Below are positions 32,806 to 45,238 of a stretch of DNA of 64,000 bases, in pieces (the stretch's first letter is position 1; every line of letters starts with the position of its first letter). Where the stretch lies: NCBI GenBank assembly GCA_028641055.1, contig CM054061.1, positions 53,424,081 to 53,488,080 of the forward strand. The letters run 5' to 3'. The position numbers were made by a program, and so were the translations under genes. Source of the DNA: Alopecurus myosuroides (lineage: Eukaryota; Streptophyta; Magnoliopsida; Poales; Poaceae). The notes beneath the pieces were generated by a model. It ran no database searches, was not told where the DNA came from, and saw only the letters and a program-made list of their open reading frames with translations.

Positions 32806-32910
32806 ATCACAACTTAGAGTGTCCGAGAAATTTGGACTCATATGGGGTATACATCGTCTAAATTGTAGGATTTGTTGAACTTATTTCGGGTTTTCTCTCC
32901 TTCCTTAGAT

Positions 32911-35900
32911 ATGGCTCACAACGACGAGGCGGGTGGTTCTGGTCTCGGACACGGCGGAGACAACGACGATGCGTGGCTTTCCATGCTAAGCGCGGGAGGC
33001 GGACCCGTAGATCCGCACCCGGATCTAGAGATGGAGGGCGACGATGCAGACGACGAGATGGACGAAACCGTTCGCCAGGAGCTAGAGCCACACAACGATA
33101 CATCGGGCGCAGAAGGTGATCAAACCGGTAGTGGCACCGGGGATACCGCCTCCGGTAGCGAGGCGGCGGCTAGGCGCAAAGAGAGGCGACACAACATGCT
33201 CGCCACCATGCGGGAAGAGTTCACGGAAGTGGACCCCAGCGGTGCTCCCATCGAGCCGGAGAGTTATGCCAAGGGCTATGGAAACCAGATAGGCTGCATA
33301 GCTCGAGACTTTGGCAACGTTAACATGGAGCACATCAAAGCTAAAGAAAACACGGCTCATGCCGCCCTGCTGATTGAGAAGCTGCACACAAGGTATAAAT
33401 TCCCGGATCCTTACGACAACCAGGACCTGAAGAAGAATCTGGTCAACTCCTTAGCACTGAACAAGTTCGCCAAAGCGTTTACGACTTGGAGATCCAGTTT
33501 GCGGCAGATGCTTGCGAAGGGTAAGGATTTTGATGAGATCCATAAGATGTGGCCCTCCATTTCCGAGGAAGACTTGGCCCAATTCAAGATCGACGAACTC
33601 AAACCGGAAAGGATTGCGCTGACTAAATGGGGGAAAGAACAGCGAAAAAAGAACATTGGCCCTCACAATCTCGGAAGCCGGGGTTACCTTGGGAAGCAGA
33701 AAGTATGGGCCAAGGAGGATTCGAAGAGAGAAGGGCCGAACCCGTTTGACAAGATCACCGACCCGCAGGTGAGAAATTTTGTCAGGGCCCATTACAGGGA
33801 AGATCCCAAAAAGCCCGGCGATCTTGAGTTGAACGAGAAGGTCAAGCTGCTCGAGGATAAGTATATCGAGGAACAAGAAAAAGAACGCCTATCTCAATCT
33901 GACGCGGGGTCCTCGGCGACGACGAACAAGGACCCGTATGACACCCCTTTCATTAGGGCGCTTAACGCGATGAAGGGAGTGCCCCTTGACAAGAAGCCGA
34001 ATCGTAGCCATGTGCATGGCCTCGGAAAGGGTCATCGGCATGCGCAATACTACCCCGACACCAGGGAAAAGCGCAAGGAGCGGAACAAGGGCCCGGAGAA
34101 GACGGTCGACGAGCTTGTGAACGAGAGGCTCAATGAGCTCCTCCCTACCATCTGTTCGACCGTCGCTCAGTCCTTAGCGCCGTGGATGCTAGGTGGAGGA
34201 CAAGGGCCGCTCCCGCAGATAAACGTAGCCCAAATTGTGCAGCCAGCGCCGCAGAACGCGGCCCCCGTCGTGGCGCCGCAGAACCCGGCCCCCGTCGTGG
34301 CGCCGCAGAACGCGGCCCCCGTCGTGGCGTCTGCTGCGCGGAACGAGCCGACCCCCAACCCTCAGCCGGAAGGTCGCAAAGATCCGTCGCCGCCCCGCCA
34401 CATCTCATCAACGCCGCCGCCGACACTTAGCGGTCCATCCCCCTTGTCCGAGCTCAATGCCCTCACGGTAATTCAACGTGCACTGCTTAATTATATATTA
34501 TGACTTGATTCGTGACGGCATCAGTCTCTAACAACGATCGCGCGACGTTTCGCAGGCCGACGAGACGGGATGCACATTGCTCCTTAATGTGAACGGCGAG
34601 TTAAAGGACGTCGCCAAAGGAAAAATCATCACACCTCTGAACCGCGTATCCCACGGCGTTCGTATGCCCGAGGACGTGTTCAGAGTGACATTAAGTCGGG
34701 TGCTCCCTGGTTGCGGTGCTCTCGATCCTCCGAACCAACCACCCGCAGCCGACAGCGAGTTGAACCTGGAGCAATGCTTGGTTTGGCCATTGACCTGGCC
34801 GAAATCACTAATTCGTTTGGAAAGTACTCCTGCCAACACTCCAACACCGGTCCAGGGGTCGGGGCACCCGAGCCAACACAAGGATTTCTCACCTGCAAAG
34901 TCCGTGCAGCACGACGACGACGAAGATGAGAACCCGAATGACTACCTCGTCGACGATCCTTACGAGGGGGCGCCCGGCCTGGATGATCTTGATCAACTTC
35001 TCTTGCCAGCGGAGGAGGCGGATAAATATCGATGCACAAAGCGTCTTTTCTCTTCTCAAGAGCCGGCAGTCCCCGAGCAAGAAGTCATCAGCCAGGATGC
35101 CCTCAAAGAGGCGGTAGCTGATGTATTTCATAAGACTCAGCCTAACATCAAGTATGCACGGAAAAGAACTAAGAAGGCTCCTGCCGTTGCATCGATGAGC
35201 CAACCGGTGGAGGGGACCAAGTCTAAGCCGCAGACAGGACGTGTATTGGATAGGATACCCATAACCGACTGGCATCAGATCCATGAGTTGGGGAAACCGA
35301 TGCTTCCGCCGAGGTTGGTCGCCTTGCTGACAGGTGATATGCGTAGCGTCCATGACGGTGTACTATATATGGAGGAGGTGCTTCTCAAAGAGAAAAATCC
35401 AACGCTGCCGGTTTTGGTCGCAAAGGTGCCATCTACGGCGGGATTTGTCACTGAAGGCAACGCAAACAAGATCATCATTAGATTTGACGACATTTTCCGG
35501 ATGTTCCACATGAAAGCACTCCACTCGTCAATCGTCCGTCTGTTTACGCTCAGCTTGGCGCATCAGCTATCCGTAGAGAATGTCAGCAACATCGGGCTAG
35601 CAGACCCCTACTACATGCACGACATGTACTTGAACAACCCCAAGGGTAGGGCAAAAGCGACAAAGTACCTCGAACAAGTGTTGCTCACTAACCATATGCA
35701 CAAGAGGATCACCCTCGTGCCCTACTTTCCTGAGTAAGTTATATTTCCCATCTTTACATAAGTTCGCGCATATACAATTTTTGAGGATTATATATATGGA
35801 CTCTCCTGTTTTGCGCAGAAACAAATACGGCACCCTCATCATGCTCTACCCGAGAGACGCGCACGCAGTATATCTCGACTCCGGGAGTACGATGAAGGAG

Positions 35901-36404
35901 AAGAACTACACCCTCATCAAGTCTGTTCTCAATGATGCTATGGATGGCTACATCAGGGGGGAAGGATTCTGCGACAGGAAGAAACAAATTAAAGGAAAAT
36001 ATGTGTTCAGACACAGAACAGAGTTTCCCTGCCCCAAGCAGGCGCCAGGCGGCCAAATGGAGGCATGGTACCTCATCCAACACATGACGGAGATCGTGAA
36101 GGACCAACATAGTCTGCAATACATGTCTGCTGTGGACAAATGGTCTCGCAGCATCGTGGAATGGTCTGATGCTGAGTACAGACAAAACTTTGGTCGCATC
36201 CAGCGCAAGATCTGCACAATCATCTATAAGGATGTAGTAACTTCAGGATCTAGCTTCCACTGGAACGGTACCCCACCATCTAACAAAGAGTTGCGACAAT
36301 ATGTGCTAGAGCAGACTGACGAGAGACCATTCAACTCGTTAGAAGGTGCTCTTCCGTTCCCTCCGGAGAAGAAACAGAAGATCACAACATCGAGGAAGAA
36401 ATGA
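32911..36404 (+). CDS. CACTA accessory protein with Transposase_24-like and dead Ulp1-like regions
   Basis: Three coding exons, 32911-34467, 34556-35733 and 35819-36404, joined at GT/AG borders with consistent phase, give 1106 residues. The N-terminus is acidic (DDADDEMDE). Residues about 160-310 resemble Ptta/En/Spm Transposase_24 proteins (WPSISEEDLAQFK, IGPHNLGSRGYLGKQ). A basic segment (about 365-405) precedes a nine-residue PQNAAPVVA repeat (three copies, about 445-472). The exon 2-3 region resembles plant C48/Ulp1-like domains: LVPYFPEN-KYGTLIMLYP, VYLDS and EFPCPKQAPGG. The His-Trp of active enzymes is Lys914-Tyr915, Asp932 and Gln986 remain, and the Cys position is Glu993 (QMEAWY), so proteolysis is unlikely. 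By analogy to TnpA it may bind the subterminal repeats. A further intron (36411-36496) follows the stop codon. Confidence 0.8.
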
Positions 36405-36978
36405 TCGACGGTATGTATTCGATTCGTTACGAATTGCTCCTAATAAGAACTTGTGATTTCCTTTGCCGGTCTAATGCTTTTATCTTGGTCTACAGAGAGA
36501 TGAAGAAGTGGACGGCGCGCTAGCCCTAGCGAAAGATCGCAAGCGGAGGCGGAAGCTAAAGCGGAGGCGGACCGTATATCTAGCTAGTCTTCTTTGCGAT
36601 TGATCTCTATATCGCGCGTACGTTGCATAGATATGTAGTAGTCATACCTTTGTAATCGTTGAACTAATTAGATGGCTATATTTTGGGTTCGAAATCTTCC
36701 GACATATTATTGAGATCAATGTGTTGTATTTGTACTTATGAGAATTGGATATGGATGCATATGTATAGATGTGTTAATATCGTTATCGATGTGTTAAATT
36801 CGTTATGGATGGATGCATATGTATCTATGATTTATCGATGTGCTATCAGTGATTTATATGTGTGAAAGTTTATAAATTATAGAATTTGAATGTATTTGGA
36901 CCTGGGAATATATACAGAATCAGAATATATAAACTGTTATACAAAAAAAAAGAAAAAATACAAACCTGTGAAACTTAC
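36405..36978 (+). other. 3' UTR and AT-rich tail of the E1 accessory gene
   Basis: Contains an apparent 3' UTR intron (GTATGT at 36411 to CTACAG at 36496). AT-rich DNA with repeats of 'ggatgcatatgtat' and 'cgttat.gatgtgttaa' lies at 36745-36830. Confidence 0.45.
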
Positions 36979-37259
36979 CACTGGCGAACACAGTACCTAC
37001 CCCTGGCGAACTGAACCGCTGGCGAACACCCTGACTACCGCTGGCGAACCAGTAGCGCTGGCGAACAGCTGCACTACCGCTGGCGAACATATCGCTGGCG
37101 AACAAGGCCTTGTTCGCCAGCGGTAACCTGCACTACCGCTGGCGAACCCTTGTTCGCCAGCGGTAACCTGCTACCACTGGCGTTGTACCGCTGGCGAACA
37201 AGTGTTCGCCAGCGGTAGCTGATATTTGTTCGTCACTGGTAGCCCTTTCCCTACTAGTG
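36979..37259. repeat. E1 right subterminal and terminal repeats
   Basis: About ten CCGCTGGCGAAC copies, mostly direct in the outer left part and paired with TTCGCCAGCGGTA near the end. Terminates with the 13-bp TIR at 37247-37259. Confidence 0.9.
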
Positions 37260-37449
37260 CGACCGCCGCTGCACCGCGGAAGAAGGCGACGATGTGAGAT
37301 TTTCCTTTTTCGATTCAACATTTTTGGCGCAATTTTCTGTAGGTTTCTGATTGATTTCATGTGCGCATCATGCATAGGATTCAATGGTAGAAGCTCTGGA
37401 CAGGTGGTTTGTAGGCCGCCACTTGTGTCGCTACTGCTCCACAGGGAGC

Positions 37450-38671
37450 TAGTGTAATTTATCATGCATTGTTCAGTGAACGCGACGACGAAGATGGACA
37501 GCGTGCCACTCGAAGTGAAACCGGGACTGTACTGGCTAAGGTTCTCCAAGTCTCCAATCATGCGTGACAACTGAGAAGTCAACCATGCGTTACGGTCAGT
37601 CTGCGATTCACCGGCATCCCCTGCAAAGATGCCCTCGCCGGCGCGCCTTAACTATGTAGTAGGTCGTCGTCATTCATAGGGTAAAAGAAAAGGTCAGTCG
37701 ATTTGTAGTAAAACTTAGCCTCGACACGGTTTCTACTACTACTTGCAGGATAAGAAGCAACACCCAGGTTTTACTTTGACTGGTTCTTCTCCACGTACTA
37801 TATGTGCAACAAGTTGGTGTATATTTTTTTGCTGGTTCTTGGGGGCCACGAAATAGATTGTGTATTACTCGTAGATGGATACGTCAGAGGATAAGCACGT
37901 ACGTACACATGGATGGGAAGTTTATATGTATGTTGGGAGAACATGGAACGCCATTGGGACTTGGTGGAGTGGACAATCGTCAAACCTGACACCCACCATG
38001 CATTGGTCAAACGCTTAGTTAATTACACTGCCACTAGGCAACATCGATCGATCGGTACCACAGACTGATTAGATCGGTACCACAGACTGATTAGTTGGTG
38101 GTACTTCCCCGCCGGGGAGTTGGTTAGCCTGGTTCCCTCCGGACCTTGTTTCTTTTTATTTCGTTTTTAGCGCCCTTGCGTGGGTGTTTTGGCCTTTTGG
38201 TCTGTCCTGTTAAACTCTTTGGCTCTTTGTAAACTTGGATGTGCTGGTTTGTGGGTGGCTGCTTTCCTAAAGCAGGGCAATAAAGTGTGCCTTTTCTCTA
38301 AAAATACATTGCACTGGATAATCAAATGGGTTGATTTTTTCACGGGGAGGAATATATATGGGCAAAAGAAAGGAGATCCACGCGTCATTCCATTTTGTTC
38401 TCTAAGTAAAAAAAAACATTTTAAACATCAATTTCCATGTGTAAATAAGTCCATCTCTTTAGCTTTGCACAAACAAACAATTCGATCACAGTCAACTAAC
38501 CTCGGTATCCGTCCTAAACAGATGACGACATCAATTTTCTTAGTGTGTCGATCAATTTGATAGCTCGCTGGTGGTGATCCGGCATCTAATCCCATGCGCT
38601 TTCGGTAGATAAAGAAAAGCGTTCCTCCAGCGATAGAGCACGTAGATGCGTACGTCGCTGACGAACAGCCC
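37450..38671. repeat. Duplicated intergenic block B, copy 2
   Basis: Collinear with 23168-24408. Copy 2 contains a ~200-bp retroposon (38096-38296) absent from copy 1, and a local duplication of 'gatcggtaccacagactgatta' at 38050-38093. Confidence 0.9.
38096..38296 (+). mobile_element. LINE 3'-end fragment in block B copy 2
   Basis: The insert, relative to block B copy 1, runs from 'gtggtacttccccgcc' to 'cagggcaataaagtgtgccttttctctaaaaa'. The 'ggcaataaag...cttttctctaaaaa' ending is typical of grass LINE 3' ends. It is severely 5'-truncated. Confidence 0.55.
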
Positions 38672-38959
38672 TTATTCTACTGCCCGTACGTCAGCTGCAG
38701 GAAGGAAGCTTCACCGAATCACCTTGCATGCATGCAGCATACAAACTACAAATTCTTGTGAAGCAGCTCCGTGTATATCGGCCACACGCAACAACATGCG
38801 TGTATTGTGACGCAACAATTCTTCTCTTCCATCTCTTGTTACAAACGTAATCATATAATCAGGAGCTAAAATCAAGTGGCATCTCATTTTCTTGCAGAAG
38901 AAAAAAAAACGCTACCACCGAATCTATGGCTCTCTGTAGTAGTTTCATGCGTCTTGGCT

Positions 38960-39585
38960 ACTAGCACGGGCGGCTAGCTGTCGCTGGGGAAAGCAATCCG
39001 GGAGCAAGATTTTTGAAGAATTTTCCGATCGAGTCCCGTAGCCATCCGGCCGGAAATATTCCCACCTAACAAGTCCAACCCTTTCGTCCAAACTAACAAA
39101 TGTGACCCTGTGTGTTTTTTTTCAAGAAAACTCTTTTTTTTTTTTTGAAATGGTAAACACAGCATCTGCATCAGATTGATGCACACGGCTTTTTTATATT
39201 AATAAAAAACTCTTCCTCTTAATTAGTGAAAAGGCAAAGTTTTTTCCCGTTTAAAAAACAAAAAAGGGGGCCGTCGAACCCAACTTGTTAATTCCAGAAG
39301 AAACACTTCTAAAACCCAACTTGTTAATTCGAGAAGAAACACTTCTAAAGCAACAGTGCATGCATGCCATGTGCAGCTCTTCACACCGTCTTTGTTGTGG
39401 GCCGTTGGTCCCTTGCCGTGTGCTGGTTCTGCAAGGCAGAATCAGGTGCCAGACACGGGAGGTCAAAGAACTCGGCTAAGTAACATGAACAGCGACAGTT
39501 TAGTTAGGACAGTGACATGTCGGACCACATTTGATTGGCGACCAGTACAATTAGGGCAGATGTTAACAAGTTTATGCTTCTGGAA
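38960..39585. repeat. Duplicated block C, copy 1, left part
   Basis: Similar to 50690-50830 and 51070-51260: 'cgtagccatccgg...atattccc..cctaacaagtccaaccc', 'tggttctgcaag', 'caggtgc.aga'. Continues beyond the MULE at 46270. Confidence 0.75.
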
Positions 39586-39744
39586 GAGGTATATACAGGT
39601 TTAGTCCCACAACTTGCGCTGAGCGTGCAATTTAGTCCCACTTCTTGAGAATCGTGCACCGAAAGCCCCACAACTTGCTAATCGGGAACAAAGTGGTCCT
39701 GGATGAATCGGGTGTTGACATGTGGACGCTGACATGGACAAGTT
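39586..39744 (+). repeat. MULE left TIR
   Basis: 159 bp, reverse complement of 46111-46269 with scattered mismatches. Ends GACATGGACAAGTT. Confidence 0.95.
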
Positions 39745-40879
39745 AATATGCAATGCGTCCCGTTTTATTTCGCAATATCCGAAAGAAGTCCTTCCGCATT
39801 GTACAGAAAGGAAGGGAGCGTGGTTTTTTCGTTTCAGTCCTCGTAACCATCCAGACATCACGATCCGTTTTTTTCTCTCTTTCCTTCCTCGTTTCTGTTC
39901 TTTCCTTTCGGTCGTAACAGAGAAGCTCCCCCGACGAGTACAGGGATTTGGCCGCGCCGCCGTTGGCTTCAAGGACTTGGCCGGCGATGCATTACTGCGA
40001 GCATAACGAGGACCCTCCCGAATACCGTCAGTTGCGCCTCCGATTTGTATCTCCCCGCGGCCTCGCTGCGCCTCCGTTTTTCCATACTCGAACAGTGCGG
40101 ATGATCAAGGGATGCTGGTCATTGTAGGGGCGATTTAGTTTGGAAATCGAGCTACTAGCTTTCGTAGAGTGTTCTAGACGAGTAAATTTGAGGAATTGAC
40201 CACCTGTGAGTGCTGTAGTCGTAGGGCTCTGTCGGGTCATGGTTGTACTGTAGGTTTAGTTGCTTATGATCATCGTTGTACTGTAGGTTTAGTTGGTTAT
40301 TCGAATACAAAACTTGCACAAGTGTTGTACTGTAGGTTTAGTTTGTTATTGAGTATAGCATAAGAGATAATTTAGCATTTTGTTTGAATTATAAAAGTCT
40401 GAACTTTGCTTCACGTTTCTGAAATTTGATGCTTATGATCATGGTTGTACTGTAGGTTTATTTGGTTATCCGACTACAAAACTTGCACAAGTGTTGTACT
40501 GTAGGTTTAGTTGGTTATTGAGTTTAGCATAAGAAATAATTTAGCATTTTATTTGACTAATAAAAGTCTGAACTTTGCTTCATGTTTCTGAAATTTGATG
40601 CACAGTACTTGCCCGAGTCTGAATTTTATTTCAAGCCCGAGTCTGAATTTCAATGCACTTGCCCGAGGTTGTATTGTAGGTCGATTAGGTTGTTGAGTAC
40701 AGTGTTGTACTGTAGGTTGATTTGGTTCTTGAGTAGGTTGATTTGGTTCTTGAATTTGCCCGAGTCTGAATGTTACAGTTAATTCACTGATTATGAAAAG
40801 ATATATTTTATGTTCTTGTAGTTATTGATTGAATTACTGAATTGTTGTTACAGTTTTCAATGCAGGGGAAGAATCCAAC
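39745..40879 (+). repeat. MULE leader with a ~170-bp tandem duplication
   Basis: No protein. The segments 40261-40429 and 40430-40602 are tandem copies built on the phrase 'gttgtactgtaggttta', which recurs further to about 40720. Possible leader intron of the transposase gene. Confidence 0.75.
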
Positions 40880-43800
40880 TTGTTCACTGTTCTTGTAGTG
40901 CACAATGGCTTCTTTTGTGGTTTGCGAGATGACTTGGAATATGTTAGTGCATCAAGTGCATATTTTGATTATTGCACCGGTGATACATGGTCAGTTTCAT
41001 GGATTGATGAAATTCTTGGTATTCTTGGAGCAAAGAGAGATGGCAAACTTCATGTTTATTGGTGCTTGCCAGAAAAAGATTTGAACAATGGCTTGGTCCT
41101 TATTGATAATCATACTCAGATATTGTAGATGGTGAAAGCAAGCAGATGTAACAGGACACTTGTCATGTATGTAGATCATACCAACTTTTTGAAAAATCTT
41201 AGACCAGATGTTATCAGGAATAATTATTCTGTGCCCACTGTCAAAAACATTGCAAGAGAGGTCACAGTTGACGAGCCTGAAGCATCAAATTGTTGTATGT
41301 GTTAGGAGAGAAAAGGAGTTGAGTGGGACTGTAGCTAGCCAGAAAAAGATTGCAAGAGAGGTGCTTGTAGTAGTGAAGCTTGAGGAGAGTGCAGCAGCTG
41401 GGAAGCAAATTGGAAGTGCAGTTCAGAGAGACCAAACAGCAAATTCAGATGGCAAAAAAAAGGAAAGGGAATCTAGATGTGCTGATCCTGAAGATCAAAG
41501 TGACAGTGATAGTGACTTCCAGATATGTGACAGTGATTACAATGTTGAAAGTGGTGATGACGATCTATTTGTAGATAACATTGATAAATCTCTCAATGAC
41601 AATAATGAGAAGGAGATTTGTGAGGACTATGAAGATGATGATGCTCTAGAGGATGATGGTCTGAATTTTGCTGAAGGAGACAGAGAGAAGTTGAAGGCAA
41701 AATTTAAGGCTTTTAATCCTGAGGTCGACATGGACAATCCCACATTTACACTGGGTATGGTGTTCAGTGGTGTAGAGGAGGTGAGAAAGGCTTGGCAACA
41801 TATAGTATCCGAAATAGAGTGCTCCTAAAGAAGAACAAGAATGATAAACGAAGGATAGAAGCAATATGTGTTCCTGGTTGTCCCTGGTTTATGAAAGGAG
41901 CAAATGATAGTAAGATGACTGGTGGTTTTGTTATAACTGCATATGAAGGCACACACACATGTGAGGGAAGTTGGCCCCTCAAAGCAATTACTGCAAAGAT
42001 ACTGACAGAGAAGTTTATGCACGAGTTCATAGACAACAAGAAATTGGACCTAGGAAGTTTTGCTGCAAAGGTAACGAGGGAGTTTAAAATGTGCCCACTC
42101 AGGTGGACCCTAAGCAGAGCTAGGAAAGCTGCACTGCTTCAAATTCATGGTAATGAGGAGGAGCAATTCAAGCTGCTAATGGACTATGGGCATGAGCTGA
42201 GAACTAGCAATCCAGGATCAAAGTTCTTCATAACTACAAATACAGTCAATGATCCTCAAATTGGAGAACATAAGCAACACTTGGCCACTGTTTATTGGAG
42301 TTATGATGCATGCAAAAGGTGTTTTCTAGCTGGTTGCAGGCCTTTTATTTGCATAGATGGTTGTTTCATCAAAACTAAGTACAAGGCCCAGCTATTGACA
42401 GCAGTTGGAGTAGACCCCAACGATTGCATCTTTCCAATTTCCTTCGGACTAGTAGAGGTTGAATGTACTAGCTCCTGGGAGTGGTTTCTCACAAATCTTC
42501 GAGATGATCTTAACATCACCAACACATCTCCATGGACAATTATGAGCGACAAACAAAAGGTATGAAACATGAAAACATGGAAACATATTAATTGTATAGC
42601 ATAAGAGACAACACATGTAGAATAATAAATTGTTTATTTCAATTTTGCAGGGTCTTATCAATGCTGTTCAGAAGGTTTTCCCAGATGCAGAGCATAGATT
42701 TTGTGTTAGGCATATGATCCAGAACTTCCAAAGAGCAGGGAATAGAGGAGAAACATTCAAGAATGATGTGTGGGCAATTGCTAGGTCAACAAATATTCCA
42801 AAGTGGGAGAGAAGCAAGGAAAGGTTGCATGCTGACAGTGAAGAAGCTTTTGCATGGATAGAAGAAGTGGCACGTAACACATGGATAAAAGCATTTTTCA
42901 GTGATTTTCCCAAATGTGACATGTTGTTGAACAATCATTGTGAGGTGTTCAATAGCTATATCCTAGATGCTAGAGAGATGCCTTTCTTATCCATGCTTGA
43001 AACAATATTCTACAAGCTTCTTCAAAGGCATGAAAGCAAACAGAGAGAATCAGAGAAGTGGCAAGGAAGGATATGTCCAAAGATAAAGAAGAAATTGGAC
43101 AAGTTCACAGGGTGGAGTGGAAATTGCAAGGTTACACCAGCAGGTAACTATCTTTATACTGTGAGTAGTCTTGAGATGGAGAAAGACTACCTAGTGGATT
43201 TCAAAGCTAGAACCTGTGATTGCAAGAGGTGGCAACTTAGTGGGATCCCATGTCATCATGTGATAGCATGTTGCAGAAATGATAGAATAAATCCAGAGAA
43301 TTTAGTTCATAGTTGCTACATCATTGATGCATTTAACAAAGCATATGCATACAAATTGGCATCATTGAGAGGAAGAGTGTTTTGGGAAAAACAGAATGCA
43401 GTGCCAATTTACCCACCCTCTTCACCAAATTAATGGGAAGGCCAAAAAAATAGGAAGAAAGCACCAGAGGAGAAAATTAAGAAGGGAGTAAAAGTTTTCA
43501 CCAAGGCAGGAGTCACTATACATTGCTCTATATGTGGTATAGCTGGCCACAATAGCAAAGGCCACCAAAAGTACCTTGCCAGACAGAGAGAGGGATTGGA
43601 GATGCATACAGGTGGTGAGGATGAAGAAATAGATATTCCAACAATTTTAGAGGTACATTTTGCATTATATATTCATGTAGAAAAAACAATTTGTTTGTCG
43701 CCTTGCCAGATTTACTAACATGCGAAATTGTACTTTTCCTGTAGCATATCATCCCTCATGTACAAGATCCAACACTTGATCCTAGTAATCTTGTGGGCAA

Positions 43801-44691
43801 CATGGTGTACACAATGCAGCAGGAGGTTGTCCAAAATTTCATTGCCACTGAATTTTACATGTTGCCACTGAATTGTAGTTGTTGCTGAATTTTACATGTT
43901 GCTGAATTTTACATGTTGTTGCTGAAATTTATATGTTGCTGAAATTTACATGTTGCTGAATTTTACATGTTGTTGCTGAATTTTACATGTTGCTGAATTT
44001 TACATGTTGCTGAAATTTACATGTTGCTGAATTTTACATGTGAAATTTACATGTTGCTGAATTTTACATGTTGTTGCTGAATTTTATATGTTGCTGAATT
44101 TTACATGTTGCCACTCAATTCTAGTTGTTGCTGAATTTTACAAGGTGCCACTGAATTCTAGTTGTTGCTAAATTTTAACACTATATCTCTTGCTAATTTC
44201 TTACTGTTTCTTCTCAGAAAATAGAGCATATGCCTATCAGTAGGCTACTGGGTCCTCTGCCTGAAAATGCATTCATCGTAAGTGCTAGAGACAGCATTCC
44301 ACCTGCAAGAGAAAGAGTGACAACAGCTACATGTAAAGGAAATGTGAGAGGCACAGGCGGAGCAAGAAATGGTGGTTTTGTCCCCCCACGACCCAATGTA
44401 GCAGCAGTTGAAGGTAACAATGGTAAAAGGGCTAGGACTGTGAAGAAAAGGTGTGTGCAAGCTTCTACAAGTGCAAGTGCAGAGAACCCAGTTCCTAGGA
44501 CAGCACCAACATCAAGGAGAGGCTCTTATGCTACAGGCACTGGCACTGCTCACCATTTCCTTTTTGGTGATGCACAGAAGACAAAAGCATCATCAGGAAG
44601 AGAAATTCCTGATTTGAATGTTCAGTTATCTCCAGATAATCAAGTCCAAGAGTTTCCTCTAAGCCAGAGTGCACCACCAGCTGATGAATAG
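40880..44691 (+). pseudogene. MULE transposase with PB1-like N-terminus, broken
   Basis: An N-terminal PB1-like region (40880-41125: FTVLVVHNGFFCGLRDDLEY, VYWCLPEKDL) is cut by TAG at 41126-41128. After a frame change near 41280 an acidic linker follows. A one-base loss at about 41794 shifts frame into the MULE core (41792-43433). Catalytic residues look conserved: the D of CIDGCFIKTKY, the D of IMSDKQK and the E of NNHCEVFNSY. Intron 42560-42650 splits the second D motif with good GT/AG borders. A SWIM finger CDCKRWQLSGIPCHHVIAC is followed by TAA at 43431-43433. The same frame then encodes a knuckle CSICGIAGHNSKGH near 43527-43568. A C-terminal segment with GREIPDLNVQL is open to 44691. It is inactive as it stands. 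Confidence 0.9.
43840..44180. repeat. Minisatellite of TTGCTGAATTTTACATG units
   Basis: About 20 imperfect copies of a 17-bp unit (TTGCTGAATTTTACATG, variants with ATTTA or TTGTTG). It lies in what would be an intron between the zinc-knuckle and C-terminal exons of the MULE transposase. Confidence 0.95.
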
Positions 44692-45238
44692 TAGAATTTT
44701 TGGCATTTTTGAATTGTGTGGCCTGTAGTTCTGTTGCTACTAAACAAGTACTGGGATTTTTTATATACAAATTTTAAAATAGGTGGCATGTACTGGAAAT
44801 TTTGAATTATGTCATTTGCTATTATTGACACTTTCACTATGGCACTTTCACCATGTTTGCATCTGTAGAGATTAGTGGTTTCAGTAGAAAATAAAAACAT
44901 AATAATGCAGCAGGTGTCCTGGATGTACAGTAGCCGAGCATGATACATGATTACCTGTTGTTGTTTTGTCCCCCCAAGATAAAATGCATCAGGTGGCCTG
45001 GATGTACAGCTCGGCAATCCTCAACCTGGAGGCCTATTCAATTGATTAGCAGTAACAGAGCATATACTCCAATCCACAATTCAAAGCCGACAAGTATAAG
45101 CTCTGTTATTGCAAAACAAACCAATTAAAATTGTACCAGGAGGACACACATATACTCCAATGCTTGATACATCTTTTATTTCATTCATAATTCACACAAA
45201 CTTGATACATGATCACTGCAATTGTTGCTACAATTCTA
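44692..45238. other. MULE intergenic spacer
   Basis: 3' ends of the two convergent MULE genes. Short local duplications ('gcaggtg.cctggatgtacag' at about 44908 and 44989, 'atatactccaat' at 45062 and 45150). No genes. Confidence 0.5.

Larger units (their letters stand above)
25201..37259 (+). mobile_element. Complete CACTA transposon E1 (12.06 kb)
   Basis: Begins CACTAGTAGGGAA and ends with its complement TTCCCTACTAGTG. It is flanked by the 3-bp target duplication CGA (25198-25200 and 37260-37262), the signature of En/Spm-type elements. Both ends carry dense direct and inverted copies of the motif CCGCTGGCGAACA. It contains a TNP2-type transposase (26186-29698), a central cluster of four palindromes (30287-30446) and a three-exon accessory gene (32911-36404), all on +. 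Both genes are open by inspection, so the element may be autonomous. It is inserted next to a tandem duplication inside an exon-like ORF, between the two copies of block B. Confidence 0.97.

Noticed and set aside
36405..36530. Additional coding exon of the E1 accessory gene after 36496
   Set aside because: The in-frame TGA at 36402-36404 precedes the intron; the exon would be untranslated.
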